DNA of 11,556 nucleotides, taken from NCBI GenBank assembly GCA_014534385.1, contig JACVRP010000070.1, positions 1-11,556 of the forward strand. The letters are read 5' to 3'. The notes beneath the pieces are model-generated. The model searched no databases. It worked only from the letters and a program-made list of their open reading frames with translations, and had not been told where the DNA came from. Shown here piece after piece: positions 6,371 to 11,556 of the stretch (its first letter is position 1; every line of letters begins with the position of its first letter). Source of the DNA: Cyanobacteria bacterium Co-bin13. GTDB lineage: Bacteria; Cyanobacteriota; Cyanobacteriia; Phormidesmidales; Phormidesmidaceae. The translations under genes and the position numbers were made by a program.

Positions 6371-8416
6371 CTAAGCGGGGGGTTCGATCACCTCTGAGAT
6401 GGCATTGACCAAATCAACCGGATCGATGGGCTTAGTGACGTGCCGTTGAAAGCCCGCCTCCAGCACCCGCCGCTGATCCCCATCCCCAGCGTAAGCGGTC
6501 AATGCGATCGCTGGCATCTGTCCACCTGCTGCTGCTGGCAGCTGCCGGATCTGGCGAATCAGCATGTACCCATCCACTTCTGGCATGCCAATATCGCTAA
6601 CCAAAATATCGGGGTGAGACTGCGCCAGCGCCACCAGAGCTTCCTGGGCCGATGCTGTGACCGTGGGAATAGCTCCGCTCTGCTCCAGGATGTAGGCCGT
6701 TAAATTGCGGGTATCTTCGTCATCGTCTACGATCAGCACCCGCGTTCCGGCTAAAGAGGCCTGAGCCGCTGGGGAGGGCGCACCTATAGGACTAGGGGTG
6801 CCGTTACTTTGCAGCGGCAGCTTGACTGTAAAGGTCGCACCTTTACCCAAACCCGGACTTTGGGCCGTAATGGTGCCCCCGTGCAGCTCGACAATGTGAC
6901 GTGCGATCGCAAGCCCCAGCCCCAGCCCGCCAAAGGTTCGGGTCGTCGTTGCATCAGCCTGCCGAAAATGATCAAAGATGTGCGGTAAAAACTCAGATTC
7001 AATGCCCTGGCCAGTGTCGATCACCTCGATTTGGGCGTAGGTCTGGGTGTAGGACAGCCGCACCTCCACTCGACCCCCGGCCGGCGTGAATTTGACCGCA
7101 TTGGCCAGCAAATTCCAGACCACCTGCTGCAGCCGATTGCTGTCTCCCAGCAGCAGCCCGGTGTGGGGGGTGAGGTCGGTCTCCAGCTCAATGGAGCGGG
7201 CCTCTGCCGCCAGCCTGACCGTTTCCAAAGCCGAGGCAATAATGGCTACCAGATTGACGGGAGTATTTTGCAGCATCAGCTTTCCCTGCAAGATGCGCGA
7301 GACGTCCAGCAGGTCTTCAATTAGCTGAGAGAGCGATCGGGCATTGCGATCAATGGTTTCTAGGGCACTTTGCCGCTTTCCCTCGTCCAGGCTGCTCGCG
7401 AGCAGCATGCGGGTCCAACCAACGATGGGGTTGAGCGGCGTTCTCAATTCGTGGGAGAGCACCGCCAGAAACTCGTCTTTGATGCGGTTAGCAGCTTCGG
7501 CCTGCTGGCGGGCAGTTTGTTCTCTCAGCAGCAGCTCATCTCGCTCGGCGGCGGACTGTTTGTCCTGGGTCACGTCCTGGTAATAAACCGACAGACCCTC
7601 CGGCGAGGGGTAGGCCCGAATGCGAAACCAGGTCTCCAGGGCTGGATAAAATGCCTCTACATCAACCGGCACCTGCTCGGCCACTGCCCGGTGATAGGCC
7701 TGGTAAAAAACGGTGTCCACCGCTTCTGGAAATACCTGCCAAACCACCTGGCCCAGCAGCTCCTCCTGGGTTTTGCAGACCATCTCGGCGGCTCGCTGAT
7801 TGACGTAGGTGTAGCGCCACTCTGGGTCGTAGGCAGCAAAGCCGTCTGTGATGCTCTCTAAAATCCGGATGACTCGCTGGCTAGAGCGCTGCAGCGCCAG
7901 TTCGGCCCGCTTGGCTTGGGTGATGTCGCGAAAGTAAATCGACAGACCTGTGGGAGACGGAAAAAGCCGAATGGCAAACCACTTGTCAAACTCTGAATAA
8001 AACTCCTCATATTCAATCGGCACTTGCTCAGCCATTGCCTGATAGCTGAGGCTGTGCGCCTGGGTCTCAACTAGGCTAGGAAAGGTCTCCCAAACATTTT
8101 TGCCCAGCAGAGACGAGCGGTGTCTGCTTAGCAGGGCCTCGGCATGGCTATTGACAACGGTATAGCGCCACTGGTTGTCAACGCAGATAAGCGCGTCGGG
8201 AATGACCTCAAATAGCATGGTCGCCTGCTGCTGCAGGGCCTGCAGGGAGTAGTTGGCTAAGCGAAAGTGGGTCTGCTCCGCTGCCAACTGTTGCTGAAGC
8301 ACCTGTTCCTGCTGGTGAGACTGTTCTGCAAAGAGTTCAAGGGCCTGCACCCGCTGGCGGAGCAGAGCAATCTCGCTTAGAAGCTGATCCTTCGTCTTGT
8401 CGGCATCTTCCGGCAT
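6371..8416 (-). CDS. Soluble hybrid histidine kinase with two PAS domains and C-terminal receiver
   Basis: This protein has 681 residues and no membrane segment, so it is probably cytoplasmic. A coiled coil (about 7-65, Gln/Leu/Glu-rich) precedes PAS1 (66-168) and PAS2 (184-288). The two PAS units are clear duplicates, sharing WRYT.VN, LLG, AEQVP, WF.IR and PSP.GLS.Y. HisKA has H322 in LSHELRTPLNP. The ATPase domain shows N435/N439, G1 DTGQGI (D467) and G2 GGLGLGLA (496-503). A linker rich in Pro, Ala and Ser leads to a receiver with VDDDED (564-566), phospho-acceptor D608 in VSDIGMPEVDG, T640 and K662 in TKP. All catalytic residues are present. It is the first gene of a four-gene signalling cluster. 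Its receiver would normally pass phosphate to an Hpt protein, and none is encoded here. Signal and ligand are unknown. Confidence 0.95.
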   Translation of the reverse strand: MPEDADKTKDQLLSEIALLRQRVQALELFAEQSHQQEQVLQQQLAAEQTHFRLANYSLQALQQQATMLFEVIPDALICVDNQWRYTVVNSHAEALLSRHRSSLLGKNVWETFPSLVETQAHSLSYQAMAEQVPIEYEEFYSEFDKWFAIRLFPSPTGLSIYFRDITQAKRAELALQRSSQRVIRILESITDGFAAYDPEWRYTYVNQRAAEMVCKTQEELLGQVVWQVFPEAVDTVFYQAYHRAVAEQVPVDVEAFYPALETWFRIRAYPSPEGLSVYYQDVTQDKQSAAERDELLLREQTARQQAEAANRIKDEFLAVLSHELRTPLNPIVGWTRMLLASSLDEGKRQSALETIDRNARSLSQLIEDLLDVSRILQGKLMLQNTPVNLVAIIASALETVRLAAEARSIELETDLTPHTGLLLGDSNRLQQVVWNLLANAVKFTPAGGRVEVRLSYTQTYAQIEVIDTGQGIESEFLPHIFDHFRQADATTTRTFGGLGLGLAIARHIVELHGGTITAQSPGLGKGATFTVKLPLQSNGTPSPIGAPSPAAQASLAGTRVLIVDDDEDTRNLTAYILEQSGAIPTVTASAQEALVALAQSHPDILVSDIGMPEVDGYMLIRQIRQLPAAAGGQMPAIALTAYAGDGDQRRVLEAGFQRHVTKPIDPVDLVNAISEVIEPPA

Positions 8417-8516
8417 TAGGTTAGCTGCTGTCGCAAATGCTCACAATATCTCCCAGCAAAAGCATAAATCATTGCTTTCTTCTAAATCTTCCACCTGCGA
8501 TAGATGTTTGCAGCGT
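8417..8516 (-). promoter_or_regulatory. Gap likely holding the promoter of the signalling operon
   Basis: This 100-bp stretch between the phosphatase stop and the hybrid kinase start is more AT-rich than its surroundings, especially at about 8450-8500. It is the only sizeable gap directly ahead of the four signalling genes. Possible -10-like hexamers on the minus strand are TATGCT and TATTGT, but neither has a convincing -35 partner at the right distance. No terminator-like hairpin was found, so read-through from the upstream gene is also possible. Confidence 0.3.
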
Positions 8517-9596
8517 TTACTTAGTAACGGCTTGCTCAACTTCTCTCACAGACTGGGGTCGAATCCAGCCCTGTTCAGCGGCATGGTAGGCAGCTGCGAT
8601 CGCATTTTCAAACGTCATCAGCTGACTGCCCGCCTGCTTTACCTGCTCGGCAAGGGCCTGCAGCTCCTGTTGGCGCGCTGGCTTCTCCTTTGAAATATTG
8701 CGAATGTAGATGCAGGCAATGCGGTTGGGATAATCGTGAACCACCTGAGCGTAGATCTCAGGGTCTTGTTGGCCGCTGTCGCCGATCAAAATAAAGGGTA
8801 GATCGGGGTACCTTTCGAGAATTGGATCAATCTCCTCGCGTTTGTGGTCGCTGTGGTTGAAGGAAAACAGCTTGGGCAGTGACAGATCGAGGGTGCAGAG
8901 CGAGAGCGGTCCGGCGGGCAGTCCCTGGGCATCCATAAACTCCTCAAACAGGTCGTACATATTCCAGGCGCTGCTAGACACATAGAAGATCGGGTTCTCG
9001 TCGGGCCCTACGCCTGCCTGCAGCGCCCGATACAGCGTCGGGATGCCCGGTACCGGCAGGCGCGTCTGAGCATTGCCTAGATACGCCAGCCGAATCATGC
9101 GCCACAGGTCGGTGGCGCTGGTGTGCACAATCGTGTCGTCAATGTCGCTGATGATGCCAAACTGAGCTTGCGATCGCGGCACCAGCATCTCGGCTGTGGC
9201 CTTGACTTCTTCCTGATCGGGCTGTGGCTCCAGCAGCTCAATCTCAGCCTCGTGCCAAAGCCGATCGTCGGGCAGCGGCTGCTCAGGCCGCACCTCCTCG
9301 CGAAAATAGCCTGCTCTATCCGTCTCAACCTCGTGGGTTTGGCCGTTAAACGTCAGCCGCAGCCGCGCCCCAACGACCTCGTCGTGGTCAAAGCGACGGT
9401 ACATATTCAGCGCATTTTTCCACAGCGGCGAGCCCTCATCACAGGGGTGAATGCCCTCATCCCGCAGCACCCGCCCCATAAAGCAGAGCTGATTGGCGGT
9501 GCCATAGCCCCGGTAAGCCAGGATCTGCAGCGGACCCGATAGCCCCAAACGCCGCGCCATCGAGCCCTTGAGATGGTTGAGGTAGTTGATTGGCAT
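8517..9596 (-). CDS. App1 family (DUF2183) HAD-like phosphatase
   Basis: This 359-residue protein belongs to the family whose yeast member App1 is a Mg-dependent phosphatidate phosphatase. Residues about 25-138 form a beta-rich N-terminal part beginning ILAYRGYGT. The catalytic DUF2183 core follows, with GIISDIDDT (catalytic D151 and D153), YVSSSAWNMYD (207-217), the lysine in HKREEI (K252) and LIGDSGQQDPEIY (D273, D278), in the HAD motif I to IV order. The C-terminus is a short helical, Gln-rich tail. No signal peptide or membrane helix is visible, so it is presumably cytosolic or peripheral to membranes. The ATG at 9596 is my preferred start. A TTG at 9629 would add 11 residues (MAQVHIALGYP), and neither has a strong ribosome site. 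The natural substrate in bacteria is not established; lipid phosphatase activity is inference from the family. Confidence 0.9.
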   Translation of the reverse strand: MPINYLNHLKGSMARRLGLSGPLQILAYRGYGTANQLCFMGRVLRDEGIHPCDEGSPLWKNALNMYRRFDHDEVVGARLRLTFNGQTHEVETDRAGYFREEVRPEQPLPDDRLWHEAEIELLEPQPDQEEVKATAEMLVPRSQAQFGIISDIDDTIVHTSATDLWRMIRLAYLGNAQTRLPVPGIPTLYRALQAGVGPDENPIFYVSSSAWNMYDLFEEFMDAQGLPAGPLSLCTLDLSLPKLFSFNHSDHKREEIDPILERYPDLPFILIGDSGQQDPEIYAQVVHDYPNRIACIYIRNISKEKPARQQELQALAEQVKQAGSQLMTFENAIAAAYHAAEQGWIRPQSVREVEQAVTK

Positions 9597-9703
9597 GGGG
9601 TAACCCAGAGCGATGTGAACTTGCGCCAAATGGAAGCCTGGTAGGCGCGTTGGGGCCTGCGACCCGGCTCCCGGTTAGCGCACTTTAAAGAGCAGCATTG
9701 GCA
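9597..9703 (-). other. Gap between protease and phosphatase genes
   Basis: This 107-bp gap shows no reliable promoter or terminator. If the TTG at 9629 were used, the last 33 bases would be coding. Confidence 0.3.
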
Positions 9704-10582
9704 CTAAGAGGCCAGGGCGGGGGTCTGCGGTTGAGCTGCGAACTGCTTGAGCCGCTCAATGCGAGCTTCGGTCGAGGGGTGGGTGCGAAACAGAGTCTGC
9801 AGCCCTTCCTTAGACAGCGGGTTGATAATCAGCAGCGGCGATAAGGCCGGGTTGCCGTTCATCGGAATCTGATGGCCCATCTGCTCCAGTTTTTCCAGAG
9901 CCGACGCCAGCGCCAGCGGGTGCTGGGTGATCTCGGCTGCCCCAGCATCGGCCGCAAACTCACGGGTGCGAGAAATCGCCATCTGAATCAGCGTGGCCGA
10001 CAGCGGGGCCAAAATAATCAAAAACAAGATTGCCAGCGGGTTGCCGCCTCGGCGGTCGTTGCGAGAAACCGGGAAATACAGGCTGCCAAAGGTGAGGATG
10101 CGGCCCAAAAAGGTCAACGCTCCAGCAATGGTCCCGGCTACGGCCTGGGTCAGGGTGTCGCGGTTGCGCACGTGCACCAGCTCATGGGCCAAAACGCCCT
10201 CTAGCTCCTCCGGCGTCAGCAGGTCGAGAATGCCTTGAGTGACGGCAACAGCAGCGTGGTTGGGGTCGCGCCCGGTGGCAAAGGCATTGGGCGATTCGTT
10301 GCGAACAATGTAAACCTGAGGCGCGGGAATGCCCGCCCGATCGCTTAGCCGCTCCACCTTTTCATACAGGTCCGGCGCTTCCGCGCGATCTAAGGGTTGG
10401 GCCTGAAAGGCTGCTAGCGCTGCTTTGTCAGAGTAGAACCAGGAGCTAAAGCTGGTAAAAGCTGCGATCGCAAGCCCAGCATAGAGTCCCCGCTCATCGC
10501 CCACCAAGTAATATCCAGCTAGCACCAAAAGACCGCTGAGCAAGCCCAGCAGCGCTGCTGTTCTCAGACTGTTGCCAATCAT
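9704..10582 (-). CDS. htpX: HtpX-like membrane M48 zinc metalloprotease
   Basis: The 292-residue length is normal for HtpX. Two N-terminal membrane helices (about 9-27 and 32-49) anchor the protein. The zinc site HELVH (H133, E134, H137) lies in VLAHELVHVRNRDT, and the third ligand is E208 in SRTREFAADAGAA. Other family signatures are NAFATGRDP (99-107), two further hydrophobic segments (about 148-168 and 181-201) and the C-terminal THPSTEARIERL (267-278). In the known family, HtpX degrades misfolded or damaged membrane proteins at the cytoplasmic face of the membrane and is stress-induced. Here it stands between a sugar-type regulator and a phosphatase with 100-120 bp gaps. That gives no strong functional link. 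The start ATG at 10582 is preceded by only a weak GAGA-type ribosome site. All catalytic residues are intact. Confidence 0.94.
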   Translation of the reverse strand: MIGNSLRTAALLGLLSGLLVLAGYYLVGDERGLYAGLAIAAFTSFSSWFYSDKAALAAFQAQPLDRAEAPDLYEKVERLSDRAGIPAPQVYIVRNESPNAFATGRDPNHAAVAVTQGILDLLTPEELEGVLAHELVHVRNRDTLTQAVAGTIAGALTFLGRILTFGSLYFPVSRNDRRGGNPLAILFLIILAPLSATLIQMAISRTREFAADAGAAEITQHPLALASALEKLEQMGHQIPMNGNPALSPLLIINPLSKEGLQTLFRTHPSTEARIERLKQFAAQPQTPALAS

Positions 10583-10702
10583 GTCTCAAGCTATCCCATC
10601 TAAGTCGATTCCTTCGGTAAGGCTCGCAGATTACAGGCTGTTTCCATATCTATCGAGTGAACGAATTGGCAGCAGCAAGGGGGCTGAGCTTCAGCATCGA
10701 TG
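10583..10702 (-). promoter_or_regulatory. Gap upstream of htpX, possible promoter
   Basis: This 120-bp gap lies between the regulator stop and the htpX start. It contains a small palindrome, GCTGA-AGC-TCAGC (10683-10695), just after the regulator stop and not followed by a T run, so it is a poor terminator candidate. The AT-richer part (about 10620-10670) could hold an htpX promoter, but I see no convincing hexamer pair. Confidence 0.25.
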
Positions 10703-11556
10703 CTAGGTTTCCAGAAGGGCTCTGGCGGTCTGCTCATCGAGAATCAGCTCATTCATCAGCCCGCCAATCAGCGCCGATCGCAGGCCGTTGACCTTGCCCA
10801 GCCCGGAGACAACGCAAAGCGCGTGTCTGCTCTTTTGAAACAGCGACAGATCTGGCCCTGTGGCCCGGCTGTTGAGCGGAATGTCTTGATGGCTGCCGTC
10901 TTTGCGGAAAAAGACGGTGGCAATGTCGCCGACCACCCCCTCGCGCTGCAGCTCCTCAAAATCCTGGGCTGACAAGTAGCCCTCGGTGTAGACATAGCTG
11001 GGCACCCGACCGTGAGCCGAGCCAATGCTGTAGATCAGCAGGTCGGCCCGGTTGGTCATGTCGATCAGGCGGCGAATGGAGCTTTCTCGCCACATGGCCT
11101 GCTTGGTTTCACGGTAGTCAAAAAAGGCCGGCACCGGAAACAAAAAGGCCCGCCCCCCGTAGTTGTGGGCAAAGCGACTGTAGATCTCGCTGGTGTAGAA
11201 GTTGTTGATGGTATAGACGTTGCCGGAACCGTTGAGCTGCACAATGTCGAGGTCGTGGCAGCGCTTGGGCGTGAGGTGCTGGGAAATGGCATCGAGCGTG
11301 GTGCCCCAGGCCATGCCGAGAATCATCTTGGAGTGAATGATGCTGTTGAGGTGGCCGGCGGTGTATTGGGCGACCCGCTGCAGCCACTCGCTCTCGTCGG
11401 CATCTTGAGGCACGGCAACTACCCGCACCTTGGGCACGCCAAAGTGCTGCTCAATTGCCCTCTCTAAAGACTGAGAACTCTCCGCCGGGTCGTTAATGCG
11501 AATTTCTACCAGGCCGCTCTGCTTGGCAAAGGTGAGCAGGCGCGACACCTTGGGGC
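10703..11556 (-). CDS. SorC/DeoR-type sugar-binding transcriptional regulator, N-terminus cut by window edge
   Basis: The frame stays open to the right edge. A GTG at 11548 looks like a start, but it encodes the Val in PKVSRLLTFAKQSGLVEIRI, the end of the helix-turn-helix of SorC-family regulators (usual form: SR.KVSRLL..A...G.V.I.I). The true start therefore lies outside, and roughly 30-50 residues are missing. Counting from that Val, residues about 25-281 form the sugar-binding domain, with GMAWGTTL (78-85, the phosphosugar-binding loop region), QLNGS (104-108), SIGSAHG (174-180), GVVGDIATVFF (204-214) and a C-terminal LDEQTARALLE. Family members bind a phosphorylated sugar as effector and regulate nearby metabolic genes. 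No carbohydrate gene is visible here, so target and effector are unknown; genes beyond the right edge are the likelier targets. Confidence 0.88.
   Translation of the reverse strand, partial: PKVSRLLTFAKQSGLVEIRINDPAESSQSLERAIEQHFGVPKVRVVAVPQDADESEWLQRVAQYTAGHLNSIIHSKMILGMAWGTTLDAISQHLTPKRCHDLDIVQLNGSGNVYTINNFYTSEIYSRFAHNYGGRAFLFPVPAFFDYRETKQAMWRESSIRRLIDMTNRADLLIYSIGSAHGRVPSYVYTEGYLSAQDFEELQREGVVGDIATVFFRKDGSHQDIPLNSRATGPDLSLFQKSRHALCVVSGLGKVNGLRSALIGGLMNELILDEQTARALLET

Noticed and set aside
7370..7861. Plus-strand open frame of 163 codons
   Set aside because: It lies entirely antisense to the PAS2 and HisKA coding region of the hybrid kinase and shows no recognisable domain; it is a by-product of GC-rich coding sequence.
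9123..9542. Plus-strand open frame of 139 codons
   Set aside because: It is antisense to the App1-type phosphatase and has no independent support.
10683..10695. Intrinsic terminator behind the regulator gene
   Set aside because: The 5-bp stem with a 3-base loop has no following T run and is too weak.
11012..11467. Plus-strand open frame of 151 codons
   Set aside because: It is fully antisense to the SorC-type regulator, whose motifs are clear on the minus strand.

Overview
The window looks like chromosomal DNA of a cyanobacterium, probably a filamentous Leptolyngbya- or Nodosilinea-like lineage. Three things support this. The octamer GCGATCGC (HIP1, a cyanobacterial hallmark) occurs 11 times in about 11.5 kb, starting at 64, 670, 1695, 3957, 4980, 5611, 6504, 6903, 8596, 9170 and 10464. 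The DNA is moderately GC-rich. The gene families are typical of cyanobacteria: multi-PAS kinases, Rcp1-like receivers, and a Calx-beta-like extracellular protein. The lineage guess is inference.

Every gene I can support lies on the minus strand, so transcription runs from high to low coordinates. In that order they are: a SorC/DeoR-type sugar-binding transcriptional regulator whose N-terminus is cut by the window edge (10703-11556); an HtpX-type membrane M48 zinc protease (9704-10582); an App1/DUF2183 HAD-like phosphatase (8517-9596); and a four-gene two-component cluster. That cluster is a soluble hybrid histidine kinase with two PAS domains (6371-8416), a very large membrane histidine kinase with six PAS domains (2334-6332), and two stand-alone receiver-only response regulators of Rcp1 type (1882-2337 and 1443-1859). 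After an intergenic stretch of about 610 bp comes the N-terminal part of a secreted-type protein with a Calx-beta-like repeat (1-833), cut by the left edge.

The four signalling genes are tightly packed. The hybrid kinase and large kinase are 38 bp apart, the large kinase stop and first receiver start overlap as ATGA, and the second receiver follows after about 22 bp. They probably form one operon. Neither receiver has an output domain and no Hpt protein is visible, so signalling must end in protein-protein contacts or continue to proteins encoded elsewhere. The three genes upstream of this cluster are separated by 100-120 bp gaps and show no obvious functional link to it.

The least-explained DNA is the 834-1442 gap. 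It holds a near-palindromic element of about 120 bp (1261-1380) that resembles a MITE or a folded 3' element. I found no previously undescribed system that I could defend. The best leads are this folded element, the eight-helix sensor domain with a repeated helix motif, and the output-less signalling operon.
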